The notes under the pieces: generated by a model
The model's database searches: none
Told to the model about the DNA's origin: nothing
What the model saw: only the letters and a program-made list of their open reading frames with translations
Shown here: positions 36,378-46,978 of the stretch, piece after piece
Layout of the letters: each line of letters begins with the position of its first letter
Position numbering within the stretch: the stretch's first letter is position 1
Origin: Acetobacterium sp965140355
Lineage (GTDB): Bacteria; Bacillota; Clostridia; Eubacteriales; Eubacteriaceae
Assembly (NCBI GenBank): GCA_965140355.1
Contig: OZ223195.1
Span: 248,001 to 312,000 of the forward strand
Direction of reading: 5' to 3'
Length of the DNA stretch: 64,000 nucleotides
Position numbers and translations under genes: made by a program

Positions 36378-37854
36378 CTATTTTCCATACCATCTAAGAC
36401 TAAAGCTATCGGGAGTTATAAAATTTTCACAATCATGACTATATATAAACTCAATCCTTTCTTTTGGGGCTACTATTTTTTTTCTTACAGTTTCTTCAAA
36501 TTTACTTTTTGTTTCTATAGAATAAGGCCAGGTATCTTCGCATATGTATTTCTTAGTTCCCCCAAAATTGTAGAGTACAGATTGCCCATTACAAGCTACA
36601 TCAACAACCTCGAATTTTGTTTGATTTTCGTTGTTTAACTTCAACGAAACACTTAAAATTAATTTTTGTTCGCTCCCTGGAATATAGAGTACATATTCAT
36701 CATACTTTGAAAGTTCACTTTGAATGAATTTCAATTCCTCACTTTTTCTAAGCTCAAAAGTACCGATAACATTTTCAAACATTTTAGTTTTAAATGAATT
36801 TCTTAATTTTCCATTACCATCAAAATAAATTTCATAAGTCATCCCATTTAACAAATGTTTACTGACATCATACGGTAGATTATTTAAATTGTACGTTAAG
36901 TTATCTAGGTAATTTTCTGCATTGTTAGATCCACCACAGGCCGATTGATAAAATATTTCTTTCCTAAAACAAAAATCTCATTCACACTAGCTACGCTCCA
37001 ATCAATTGCACCCATCCTTTGTAATTGCAGAATTTTGATTGTACCAATTATGACTTTTCAAATCGTTTATAATGTCTTTTAACACGCTATCTTTAGTGAA
37101 CATATATGTTGTATCTTCCAATGCTGTTTTTGAATATATCGCCATTGAAGAGCCATTTGCAATATCTGGATTAAAATAAAAATCGCCCAATAATGATGTA
37201 TGTTCCCAAGGTATCTGACTGTTTTGAGTTTCAGTACTTACAATTTCTCTTACTTTTTTAAACATACCTTCAATCGGTATTCTTGGTAAATCCCAAACAT
37301 TTTATTAACGCATTTGTATAAATTCCATTGCCTAATAATAGGTTCTCTTTTGCCTTTTTGTCCAGGTGAAGTAGAATATGCAATAATTGTGCCTTTTGGC
37401 GCAAACATTGGCGCAAAGCCATTTAGATTATTACCTCTATTACCTGTTTTTGAAAATTATCTCTACAAGCATCTAAAATTATTATTTTTATATTCAAACT
37501 GCTTCTATCATAAATTTCAATAAATTCATCCAATTTAAATGCCATGTGTTTTACTGGAATATCATTTATACCAATGCCAGTATCTGTCATAGCCAAATAA
37601 TTTGTTTTTTCAATTTCAAAGCCATGACCTGCGAAATATACTAAACCGATTTCATATTCATTAATTTTTTCTGCAAATTCATGAATTACTGTAACACATT
37701 TTTCCTGTAGTCCAATGTTTAATTCGCAAACACAATCAAATCCTAAAGTTTTCTAATTTTTTTGCTAATATCTGTGGCATCTTTTGTCGCACACTTAAGT
37801 GGACTCATACTTTCGTATTCATTATTGCCTATAACCAGAGCTATTTTTCCTCAT
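36378..37854 (-). pseudogene. Caspase-like (peptidase C14) protein, interrupted by several frameshifts
   Basis: Reading across frames from ATG 37854 (AAAGGA 9 bases before) gives a C14 caspase-fold protein: IALVIGNNEYESM, the catalytic His in LVYFAGHGFEIE, the catalytic Cys in IIILDACRDNFQ, then NLNGFAPMFAPKGTIIAYST, LPRIPIEGMFKKVREIV and PWEHTSLLGDFYF. A ~200-residue C-terminal region follows (FYQSACGGSNNAENYLDNL, HLLNGMTYEIYFDGNGKL), ending at 36378; total ~490 residues. At least six single-base shifts fall at A or T runs (about 37845, 37746, 37449, 37356, 37295, 37005, 36950). The catalytic residues are preserved. It is either a recent pseudogene or a miscalled intact gene. Confidence 0.75.
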
Positions 37855-37919
37855 GTTGTCTTGTCCTTTCTCTTCACATTTAACGAATATATAGATCCAT
37901 CTTAATCATTTATAAAAAA

Positions 37920-39395
37920 TTATTTTGCTTTTGATGCTTGTATTTTATCGGCCCTAGCATCTATTAATACAATTCCCGGTTTACCAGACAGTTCAAGTTT
38001 CGTTTTAGAATATTTATTGTTTTCTCATACTCTTCATCAGTAAAGTATAAAATTACTTTTATTGCTTTATCAGTATTATTCGCGTCCTTATAAACGTTAA
38101 CTTGTTTTTCTAAGTTCTTTTTTAATGTTCTTGATAATTTGAATTCGATCAATGTCGTATCTTTTCTATTGTTAGAAGCTTTAAAATCAACAGGTCCTCT
38201 ACCGTTATTCACTTCGCTATTGAAATCTGCAATGGTATCATAACAAACTAATTTATACATAATATGCAAGTCAGATTCTCTTCTGATTGGCTTATCACCA
38301 TCATAAAACCATCTATAGCCATCACAGTCCCTCAATAACATGCTTCAGAAAAATTACTCGTTCCATCGCTTCATCAAAAGAATTTTGGTTTTTAAACATC
38401 ATAAAAAAACCTGTTTTGTCTTTTAGCAAATTTGCAAGTTCAACAACCTGTTCAATAAATACTTTATTAACTTCACTTACTTCTTCTAACGAATTTTCTA
38501 AAGCTAAAGCTTCTCGTTCTTCTTTGTCTCTAATATAATAGTCAATTAATGACGGATATTTTTCAATCGTTTTTTTTGTGCCGCTATTAACTTGTCTTTT
38601 TTTTTGGGGTTTCTCTGATAATAAATTTATAAAATATTCATTTTACTGCAAATCTCAAAGCCTCATCTTCGATACTAACTGCGATTTTTTTGTATATTTT
38701 TATACATGTCGTTCTTGTTAATCCAAGTATCTACCCTAACAAGTAAATCGCAAGGTGTCAAAAGTACAAAATCATTATTATACATCGGAAGATAATACAT
38801 TTTTGATTGCCAAATTTTTTTTCTCATAATTAAAAACAACCTTTGAAACATTAAAATTCTTGCAATACTTATCTTGAATATTCTTTTTCGTAAATTCCTC
38901 AGTATATGTAAGTAAATATACTTTAATAAGATTTGTAAACAAAATCACTGATGCTATCACGACCGACTTTTTGTTTGAAAAGACACAACTTTTCGACATG
39001 AGTGCTTTTGGTTATCTCTTCATTTCCCAAAATTTCTAAAAATTTGATTTAAACCTGAATGAAGTGCTATGGCAAAATCTTTGCCAAGTCCCCGTCCTGC
39101 ATTTCCATTTTCGCAAAATCCTAAATAGGTTTGTTTTTACTTCAGGAAATTTATACCACAGAATCCATCATACCCTGTGTTAATTTTTGCGAAATTTGGG
39201 CTTCATCTCTTAAAAAAGAACAAATAATCAATAATTGAACTATGCAATTGTTGATATTCAGGTTTTTCACTACAAAAAATAAGAAATGGATCGATGAACA
39301 AAGGTAAATCGTTCAATAAAGAAATATTGAACGCATCATAATCCTTTAATTTTTACTGGTTCTACTTCAAAGAAATCACTAAAATATATCTTCAT
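37920..39395 (-). pseudogene. Uncharacterised ~490-residue protein with PD-(D/E)XK-type C-terminus, interrupted by frameshifts
   Basis: From ATG 39395 the pieces join into one protein: MKIYFSDFFEVEPVKIKG, LLNDLPLFIDPFLIFCSEK, GNAGRGLGKDFAIALHSGLN, HVEKLCLFKQKVGRDSISDF, LVRVDTWINKNDMY and ECDGYRWFYDGDKPIRRE-like text, then NNGRGPVDFKASN and TLIEFKLSRTLKKNLEKQ. The end GIVLIDARADKIQASKAK stops at 37920. Asp in GPVDF and Glu-x-Lys in IEFKL fit a nuclease site. Many such proteins exist as hypotheticals. The indels (for example near 37990, 38335, 38600, 38810, 39170, 39340) lie mostly in homopolymers. It is first in the set, 65 bases before the caspase gene. Confidence 0.65.
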
Positions 39396-39656
39396 TTTAG
39401 ACACTCTTTCAAAAAATAATATTTTATAGAATTTTATTATTTTGATTTTTTTCGTTTAATAAACACCATCTCAGGCTATTTTTTTATTAACTACAATTTT
39501 ACATTCATTACCCTGAAACACCACTACACTAAGATAAAACAATAAACCGATTGTCAGGTATAAACCGATTTAAGCATGGTTTTTTCTTAAGAAACTATTC
39601 CAATATAAACAAAACAAATCTGGTTTCTTCTTTGGTCCATTTTATTCTTGCCATTT

Positions 39657-40268
39657 TTATATTTTCTTCCCAATTACATTCAGCCACCTTCTCTCCGTCC
39701 CTACCATCTCGCACATCCCCGGTCACAAAGGTCTCCACAACCGCCAAACTCCCGCCACCGGTTCCAACAACGCCCGCTAGCCGTTCTTCTGTTAAATCCG
39801 TAAAATATCGGTCGTTCCGCTCTCCTTCAAAATCCCCATATTTAAAGGAAGCATATAAAATCCCTCCAGGTTTTAAGGCCCGGGACAATTTTTCTAAAGA
39901 TTTCCCCGTGAGTTTGGCGTAGGGCACATGCAGCAACGAAGCGCAAGCCCAAACGCCATCAAAAGACCTGGTCAAAAATCCCAGTTCATCAAAGGTCTGG
40001 CAGAGCACTGCCTGGCCGATATAATCTTCAGCCCATCGACAGCAGGCCTCGGAGCCGTCGATGGCTGTGACCTGATAGCCGGCATCCATAAACGCTTTAG
40101 CATCCCGGCCGGAGCCACAGCCTAGATCGAGGATCTGGGCCTGCAACGGCAGCAGCTTTAAAAAGCGGCGGTTTGTAGCTTGCTGAGGTCGGCATCAATG
40201 GTTCCCTGGACAAAGGTCTGGGCAGTTTCATTATAATATTGAAGCGTTTTATTGGGTTTCTTAGTCAT
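39657..40268 (-). pseudogene. Class I SAM-dependent methyltransferase, frameshifted
   Basis: ATG 40268 (AGGAG 7 bases before) starts MTKKPNKTLQYYNETAQTFV, then a shift near 40165 moves the frame to LPLQAQILDLGCGSGRDAKA, the SAM-binding motif I. FDGVWACASLLHVPY and LKPGGILYASFKYG follow. A second indel near 39690 diverts the end; in the alternative frame it finishes normally (WLNVIGKKI, stop at 39657), otherwise it runs to 39595. The methyl acceptor is unknown. It follows the second helicase by 34 bases and shares its higher GC. Confidence 0.75.
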
Positions 40269-40302
40269 GTTGTTCTCCTGTTAGGTGGTGTTTGGCAAGT
40301 AT

Positions 40303-42872
40303 TTACGCTTGGGTTTCCAGTTTTTTCCAGCCGTTCTTTATAAAAACGTTTGGTGCGGGTAATCGATGATGTCTTTAAAGTGTTTTATAAAAACCGGGGT
40401 TGTTAATAAATCTTTCCAGTTCCGGCGCTAGACAAAAGCGGTCGTCCTGTTTATAAAAGAATTTCCCGGCCGATTGGGCCAGAAAAATGAACCGGGTTGC
40501 GGTTGGCCAGGCTGACGTATTCTTTTTTGCCCCAGTTCATCGCATTTGGCCGGTACTTTTATCCCGCAGCAGATCAACCCGGTTTTGAACCCTTTTCATA
40601 GAATGACTTGAAGCTCTGGTAAAGATCGTTGTCGTCCAATTACCAGCTTCATCTTGCCATCGTTATAAAACGCCAGCAGCACTGGCATTTTATAAGTTTT
40701 TTGACATTGCGGTGTTTTCAATGTTTTTAAGAAAAGCGTGTCCCAGTGTTCCCAACAGTTCTTTTTCGGTTGTTGAGGTCTGGCCCGATCGTATCAAGAA
40801 AGGCCAGATAGTCCCCGAAAACGGATTGAGGTCTTTTTTGCTCCGGATGCTTTGGTAGATGGCTTCGTCCAGATGGACGTACATCTCCCATCCGCCAGTG
40901 GCAATCGACCCAAGTTCTGCCACTGATCCGATAAAACTCATCAATCACACGGTCTTTAATTTTCTTCTGATCCCTGGCCATCTTTTTAAACAGATCAATC
41001 AGTTTGAAATCAAAATCGACATAGCAGTCCACCGGGTATTGGTCTTCGTTTGGCAGCTGGAATCCCTTTTTGCCGGTTGCTTCGGGTTGCGGTTCACTGG
41101 TGAGTAAAAACGGCACCAGATTGGCTTTTTTTATAATTTCCCATAAAATCCAGCACGTTGACATAGTTTTTACCCCGGCTCTTGCGCAGGCCCCGGCCCA
41201 GTTGCTGTAAAAAAAACGGTCGGCGACTGGGTTGGTCTAAGAAACATCACCATATCCAGTTCGGGAATATCCAGCCCTTCATTGAACATATCGACCGAAA
41301 AAACCACCTGCAGTTTTTCCGCTTTCAAATTACTGATGGCCCGTCTCCCGGTCACAGACCAACGCTTGCTGTTCGTCATTCACCGTTCCGCTGATCACCG
41401 CACAACAGGCAATCCCCTGTTTTCTAAAATAATCAGTCATATACAGGGCATGGTTACGGTTGATGCAGAAACCCAAGGCCCGTTTGCTCTGATATTTGGC
41501 ATAGTTTTGAAAAAATCAGGTTGCCGCGCTTATTGACGTTGGCCAATGCTGCCAGTTGATCATCGTCGTAGCGGCCATTTTTAAAATCGATCTGGTCATA
41601 GTCCAGATCATCAAAAATGCCATAATACCGAAACGGTACCAGCCAGCCGCGGTTGATCGCTTCTTTGAGACGCACCTCGTAAACGATGTTGTAGTCACAG
41701 AGGGCAAAGACATCCTGATTGTCCAGCCGTTCCGGGAGTGGCGGTCAGGCCCAGCAGAAACTGGGGTTTAAAATAATCGATGATGTTCTGATAGAAGTCG
41801 GAAACGGCGTGATGGAATTCGTCAATGATGATATAGTCAAAAGCATCGGGGGCAAAAGTTTTATCGTCCAGATAGGCGAGATTCCCCAGTGTCTGCACGG
41901 AGGCGAAAATAAATATTAGCGGTGGTGTTTTTTGTGGGTGCCGTTAAAGTGGCCGCTGGGACAGATCACTACGCACACATTTAAAAGTGTGCTGCGCCTG
42001 GTTGAGGATTTCATCGCGATGGGCGACAAACAAAATGCGGTTAAAGCCTTTTGTGTCAAAGGCGGCCAGAAAGGTTTTGCCGATGCCGGTGGCAGCGACA
42101 ATCAGGCCCTTGTCGAGATTTTCTCGGCGGAAAATTTTTAAGGGCGTAAAGGGCTTCGATCTGGGCTTCTTTAGGTTGGGGAAAAGCAATCAGCCGGCGC
42201 TGGGGTGGCGGTTACGGTATCGATCACAAAAGCAGCCTGCCTCTCGCCAATCTTATCGGATGCATTGGAAACTTCGCTGACGTCTTCAATGGCTTCAATC
42301 TGATTGTATATTTTGGGGCGAATCCATTGTTTGGCGTATCGTTTCAGTTCGGCATCATCAATGATCAGGGAGTGATTGGCCAGCAGATCTTCAAAGGTCT
42401 GCCGGAAAAAAATCACAATCTGCTTGTTGCTGCCGGGAGTCGAGCCGATAATTCCACTCGATCCCGGTCGTCAGGGCTGATTTGGACAGGTTGGATGACC
42501 CCACAAAGACTTCTTGATAATCCGGATAGCTAAAAAAAATAGGCTTTGGCGTGGAAGGATTGGTTGGGAACGTTGTAAAAACGGAGATCCAGCCGCTCCC
42601 CCAGGGCATCTTTAAGCAGATAGAGGGCAACCGGCTGGGTAATATTAAGATAATTGCCGCAGAGAATCCGGATCGTTACGCCCTTGGCAGCGGCGGTTTT
42701 GAGATCTTCCAGAATCATTTTGATCCCCGACACCATTAAAAAAGACACGTTGACATCAATTTGTTCGGCTCGGGAGATAGCTTCCTTAAGATGCGAATAA
42801 AGATGATCCGTCTCCCCCGGTGATACAATTTGAATTGGTGGCATTGGCGCCGATTATCTGATAGGTTCCCAT
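40303..42872 (-). pseudogene. Second PLD-DEAD/DEAH helicase, broken by at least eight frameshifts
   Basis: The pieces in order from ATG 42872 are as follows. A PLD-like domain has VNVSFLMVSGIKMILEDL and FVGSSNLSKSALTTGIEWN. The helicase core has IVAATGIGKTFLAAFDTKG, YIIIDEFHHAVSDFY, FLLGLTATP, DMFNEGLDIPELDMVMFL. A C-terminal region has KTYKMPVLLAFYNDGKMKL and VSLANRNPVHFL, ending near YKERLEKLETQA at 40303. It would be ~855 residues. It is a paralogue of the 31.5-34.5 kb helicase but with another C-terminal domain instead of DUF3427. It is visibly GC-richer than the genes on its left. Many short frames in this stretch are fragments of it. Confidence 0.8.
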
Positions 42873-42951
42873 GGCTTCCTCTTTCTGTCTTAGTTGCTAC
42901 TGTACCCATTGTTTATCTTATATGGCCTACAATTGATAGGTGTTGTCCATT

Positions 42952-43629
42952 TCACAACACCCGATTCTCGGCAAAGCTATAATACCCATCCCCGGCCACA
43001 ATAATATGATCGACCACCGTGATTGAAATCGCTTCGGTGGCCGCTTTAATCTTGCGGGTCACGTCGAGATCCGGTTGGGAGGGCTTAAGGCTGCCGCCGG
43101 GGTGATTGTGGGCCAGGATAATGCTGACCGCCTGATGGCGCAGGGCGGTTTCGACAATCAGCCGGGGGTAAACCGGAGCTTCATTGATGGTGCCTTCGTG
43201 GAGCAAGGTGGCCTGGTTGACCTTATTCTGACTGTCCAGGCAGATCACATAAAAGGCTTCATTGAGTCGGCCGGTAAACAGCGACATGACATATTTGCCG
43301 GCTTTGGTGGTACTGTTTAAGATGGCTTTTTCACAAAATTTGCTTTGCTGGTAGCGGCGCGCCAGCGACGGGATCAGGGTCAGCAGAATGGCGGTGTTTT
43401 CGGTAACGCCAACCTGTTCGCAAAGATCTTTAGGATCGGCATCAAAGACCGCCGACAAAGAGCCATAAGTCTGGATTAACTGGTGCGCCAGTTGGTTGGT
43501 ATCCTTCATCGGGATACTATAAAAAAGCAGTAGTTCCAAAATCTGATGATCTTCAAAATTGTCGATACCCTCTCTGATAACCCGGTGTTTAAGTCGTTGT
43601 CGATGTCCTTTGTGCGGATTTTTCTCCAT
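42952..43629 (-). CDS. radC: RadC-family JAMM domain protein
   Basis: The 225-residue protein has an N-terminal helix-hairpin-helix-like half and a C-terminal JAMM/MPN+ domain, with the metal-binding motif LAHNHPGGSLKPSQPD and an upstream Glu in TINEAPVYPR. Despite its name its biochemical role is unsettled, and it is often found in mobile and defence-rich regions. The ATG at 43629 is preferred over 43641, being 6 bases after GAGG. It is the first gene of the minus-strand row with the second helicase, 79 bases ahead of it, and reads through intact. Confidence 0.9.
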   Translation of the reverse strand: MEKNPHKGHRQRLKHRVIREGIDNFEDHQILELLLFYSIPMKDTNQLAHQLIQTYGSLSAVFDADPKDLCEQVGVTENTAILLTLIPSLARRYQQSKFCEKAILNSTTKAGKYVMSLFTGRLNEAFYVICLDSQNKVNQATLLHEGTINEAPVYPRLIVETALRHQAVSIILAHNHPGGSLKPSQPDLDVTRKIKAATEAISITVVDHIIVAGDGYYSFAENRVL

Positions 43630-43785
43630 ACTCATCCTCATGTTTTTAAATTAGACTATTAAAAATTTCGTTAATAAAATAATTTTACATCTTTATTGAT
43701 AATCATGCAAATGAAATCGATTATTTCCTTTAATATTTCATCTAAATTGCGTATCTTTCCATGCTTTAGACGAACGTTTTTTATT

Positions 43786-43813
43786 AAAAAAACAACAACC
43801 CCTTACGGGGCTG
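43786..43813 (-). terminator. Rho-independent terminator
   Basis: On the minus strand CAGCCCC pairs with GGGGTTG (one G-T pair) around GTAA, followed by TTGTTTTTTT. It ends the PocR-PAS-GGDEF-HD-GYP gene and separates it from radC. Confidence 0.85.
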
Positions 43814-43841
43814 CTTTGTTAAGTGAAATATCAATAAAATA

Positions 43842-46283
43842 TCAAATTAATTCAAGAAATAACTGCACCAATTCAGGATCAAACTGGGCTCCGGCATTAT
43901 TTTTTAATTCGGCTAAAGCCACCTCTTCTGATAGCGAAGACTTATAGCTTCGGACACTGATCATGGCATCATAAGCATCTGCAACCGCACAGATCCGAGC
44001 TGGAAATGGGATTTCCCGGCCTTTTAACCCTTTGGGATAACCTTTGCCATCCCATCTTTCGTGATGAGCCAGCACGTATTCAGCAATTTCGATCATATCG
44101 TTATTGGTGCTAAGAATGCGATAACCGATTTCGGCATGGTTCTTCATTTCAATCCATTCATTTTCGTTAAGTTTGTCGGGTTTATTCAGGATTTTGTCGG
44201 AAATAGCGATCTTCCCAATATCGTGAAGGAGTCCGAAAATTTTCAACTCCTTAATTTTATATTCTTCCATGCCAAGCGCTTTGCCCATCTTTTCACATAA
44301 ATTTGACACATGCCTGGAATGAACTTCCTCGCGACTACTTTTATGATTAAGCGCAGCAACAATATTATCAATAACCCGCCCTTTTAAACTGGGTCCTTCA
44401 AATAATTTATTGTGGTACATTTGATCTTCAGCTTTTCGGATAATCTCTTCAATATTGTCATCTTCACTAATTTTTGTTTCATAACCAAATGAAATAGAGA
44501 TCTCCACCCCTTCGACGCTTTCTTTTTTTAAAAGACTTTTGATTCGCTTGATTATTTGAGTCGCTTCAAAAGCATCCGTTTCGGGAAGCAGAATCACAAA
44601 TTCATCGCCGCCCATTCTGGCAATGATATCATCGCCACGGCAGCTGCTGGTAATCGCTTTGGCAGTCTTGATCAATAATTGATCACCGACCGCATGGCCA
44701 AAGGAATCATTGATTAGTTTCAGGCCATTGACATCGCCCATTACAATGGTCAGGGGCCATCTTCTGCGGGTATCCAGTCGGATTAATTCTTCTTCATAAA
44801 AGCGGCGATTATAAAGGCCCGTTAAATGATCGTGAAAGCTTAAATATTTGATTTCGTCATGGTTTTTTTTCTTTTCCGTAAAATCTCGAAACACCAAAAC
44901 AACGCCGGTTAAATTGCCGCGTTCATCAATGATCGGCGCGGCACTGTCTTCAATTGGTCGTTCGATACCATATTTTGATATCAGCAAGGTATGATTGGCC
45001 AGTTCAATGACCTGTTTTTGTGCCAATACTTTTGCGACTGGGTTGTTACATTTTACCCGGGTGAATTCGTTGATAATTTGAAATACAGTTTCAATGGATT
45101 GACCAATTGCTTCTGCCTGAGTCCAGCCGGTCAGCTGTTCAGCCACTTTGTTCATGATTAATATCACGCCTTGTGTATCGGTCGAAATGACACCATCCCC
45201 AATTGATATCAAAGTGGTTTTAAACTGTTCTTTTTCATTATAAAGTTGATATTCCATTTTTTTACGTTTTGTGATATCTTGCAAGATACAATGGGTCTGT
45301 TTAAACTCACCGTTGCTGTCATAACCGATTTTACCTTCAAAAGCGATCATTAATCGTTGTCCGTCTTTACTGAGCATCTCAAACTCACTATGAATAAACC
45401 CCTGGGATTTAAATAGCGGAAACCGCTTGCGAAACCCTTCAACATACTCCGGGCAAAGGAAATCACCAAACCATTTACCGATCACTTCTTCTCTTTGATA
45501 TCCCAAAGTTTTCAGCCATTGAGGGTTTACCTCAATAAATTTGCCATCAAAATCTAATGATTGGTACCCCAACGGGGCTTGGGTAAAGAGCAGTTGAAAT
45601 CTTTTTTCACTTTCTTTAAGTTCCGCTTCAGCTCGCTTTCGTTCTGTGAGAATTCGAGATAGATTGATGTTACTGAAACTTAAAGCGGAAATCATAGCTC
45701 CCAATTGGGAATAAAAAGACATGACTTCCATAACCGTTTTGCGGTCATAACGGGGCACCCGATTAAGAGCAGAAAGATATTCTTTCTCATCAAATCCATA
45801 ACGTCGAGCCTGATTGCGAAATCCTTCCACATCCAGTTCCTCATCAGCATAAATAAACTGACCAAAATGGATATTGCCAAGGTGTTGCCCAAAGACCACA
45901 ATGGGTGATGACATATCCCACATCCCATTTTTGCAGCGGTATGATTTAAAAGTTCCCGGCTCAGTGCTGAGGGCTAAAACAGTATCACTTTCAATGCAAT
46001 TTTTTTCGGTTTCAGGGTGACGACGATGAAAATTTTTGCAAATGTCCTGCCAACCGACGTTCACCAATACCTTCCCATTTTTATCGACAATAGCACTTAA
46101 CATGCCAGTGATTCGCTGGAAGGTCTCTAACAGGGATTGCATTGCCGAGGTATCAATTATATCGGCAAGCTCCAATTCATCCCAATCAATTTCGGTTTCG
46201 GTTATGTCTATGAGCTTGTTATGAACTGGCGTTTTGCTCACTTTTGGCAATGCTTCCGTTTGCTTATCGTCTTTAAAATTCAT
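43842..46283 (-). CDS. PocR-PAS-PAS-GGDEF-HD-GYP c-di-GMP signalling protein
   Basis: The 813-residue soluble protein has a PocR sensor domain (~35-205) with cysteines in GWQDICKNFHRRHPE, KNCIESD and YRCKNGMWD. Two PAS domains (~225-470), a GGDEF domain with intact RMGGDEFVILLPETD and an HD-GYP domain (HSRHVSNLCEKMG, GLLHDIGKIAI, HHERWDGKGYPKGLKG) follow. It could both make and hydrolyse c-di-GMP. PocR domains are predicted to bind small organics such as diols, so it may report fermentation substrates (inference). The ATG at 46283 is chosen; the in-frame GTG at 46292 overlaps the AAGGAAG site. Confidence 0.92.
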   Translation of the reverse strand: MNFKDDKQTEALPKVSKTPVHNKLIDITETEIDWDELELADIIDTSAMQSLLETFQRITGMLSAIVDKNGKVLVNVGWQDICKNFHRRHPETEKNCIESDTVLALSTEPGTFKSYRCKNGMWDMSSPIVVFGQHLGNIHFGQFIYADEELDVEGFRNQARRYGFDEKEYLSALNRVPRYDRKTVMEVMSFYSQLGAMISALSFSNINLSRILTERKRAEAELKESEKRFQLLFTQAPLGYQSLDFDGKFIEVNPQWLKTLGYQREEVIGKWFGDFLCPEYVEGFRKRFPLFKSQGFIHSEFEMLSKDGQRLMIAFEGKIGYDSNGEFKQTHCILQDITKRKKMEYQLYNEKEQFKTTLISIGDGVISTDTQGVILIMNKVAEQLTGWTQAEAIGQSIETVFQIINEFTRVKCNNPVAKVLAQKQVIELANHTLLISKYGIERPIEDSAAPIIDERGNLTGVVLVFRDFTEKKKNHDEIKYLSFHDHLTGLYNRRFYEEELIRLDTRRRWPLTIVMGDVNGLKLINDSFGHAVGDQLLIKTAKAITSSCRGDDIIARMGGDEFVILLPETDAFEATQIIKRIKSLLKKESVEGVEISISFGYETKISEDDNIEEIIRKAEDQMYHNKLFEGPSLKGRVIDNIVAALNHKSSREEVHSRHVSNLCEKMGKALGMEEYKIKELKIFGLLHDIGKIAISDKILNKPDKLNENEWIEMKNHAEIGYRILSTNNDMIEIAEYVLAHHERWDGKGYPKGLKGREIPFPARICAVADAYDAMISVRSYKSSLSEEVALAELKNNAGAQFDPELVQLFLELI

Positions 46284-46424
46284 CCGATTCACTTCCTTTT
46301 TTGAGGTTGACGTTTTAAATTTTTTACCCCTTTTGAAGAATTTTAACCATAGTTGATTAATACGATTTAGTTACATTTATAACCTCTTACCTCAAATTTT
46401 TGATGAAAACAAAAATAAATTACA

Positions 46425-46457
46425 AAAAAGACAAACCCTTTTGAGGTTTGCCTTTTT
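46425..46457 (-). terminator. Rho-independent terminator of hsp20
   Basis: On the minus strand GGCAAACC pairs with GGGTTTGTC around TCAAAA, flanked by AAAAAA and TTTTTT. It also works in the other direction. Confidence 0.85.
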
Positions 46458-46473
46458 TGAATCGTCTCATTGA

Positions 46474-46917
46474 TTAATCAATTGTGATCTCTTTTTTTGT
46501 GGCTTCAACTGCTTTTTTTTGCGCCGAAATTTTCAAAATACCATTTTCAAAACGAGCTTTTATTTTACCTTCAACGATATTTGGAAGGTAAATCGCTCGT
46601 TGCATGGAACTGAAAGATCGTTCTCTATGAATATACTGCTCATTTTTTTCTTCAGTCTCTTCTTTCTTTTCAACCGAAATCAAGAGATTACTGTCGTCAT
46701 AGTTAATGTGAATGTCTTTTTTGGCATAACCTGCCATTTCGGCATCAACCAGATATTCATTTTCATTTTCTTTTACATCTACTTTAAAAGTCTCATTTTT
46801 AAAGTTAGTAAATGGAAATTGTCGATCATTAAAAAAGCGATCAACCATATCATAGAAATCTACAACATCGCCAGTCCGAATTACATCATTTTTCTTAATC
46901 GGAGTTAAACCAAACAT
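46474..46917 (-). CDS. Hsp20/alpha-crystallin small heat-shock protein
   Basis: The 147-residue ATP-independent chaperone has a short N-terminus (MFGLTPIKKND) and an alpha-crystallin domain with DVKENENEYLVDAEMAGYAK, GKIKARFENGILKI and a C-terminal tail. It holds unfolding proteins for refolding. The start at 46917 follows AAAGGAGG; an upstream in-frame start at 46953 would lie inside the CIRCE operator. It is monocistronic and controlled by HrcA through CIRCE. Confidence 0.95.
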   Translation of the reverse strand: MFGLTPIKKNDVIRTGDVVDFYDMVDRFFNDRQFPFTNFKNETFKVDVKENENEYLVDAEMAGYAKKDIHINYDDSNLLISVEKKEETEEKNEQYIHRERSFSSMQRAIYLPNIVEGKIKARFENGILKISAQKKAVEATKKEITID

Positions 46918-46940
46918 TAAAAACGCCTCCTTTAAATTTT

Positions 46941-46967
46941 TTAGCACTCTCAATGCATGAGTGCTAA
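46941..46967 (-). promoter_or_regulatory. CIRCE operator (HrcA binding site)
   Basis: The sequence is a perfect TTAGCACTC-N9-GAGTGCTAA, located between the hsp20 promoter and its ribosome site. Confidence 0.98.
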
Positions 46968-46978
46968 TCTTTAGTTTT

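Noticed and set aside
41282..42280. Dozens of short frames on both strands at 40.3-42.8 kb as separate genes
   Set aside because: The minus-strand ones are consecutive pieces of one helicase; the plus-strand ones are shadows.
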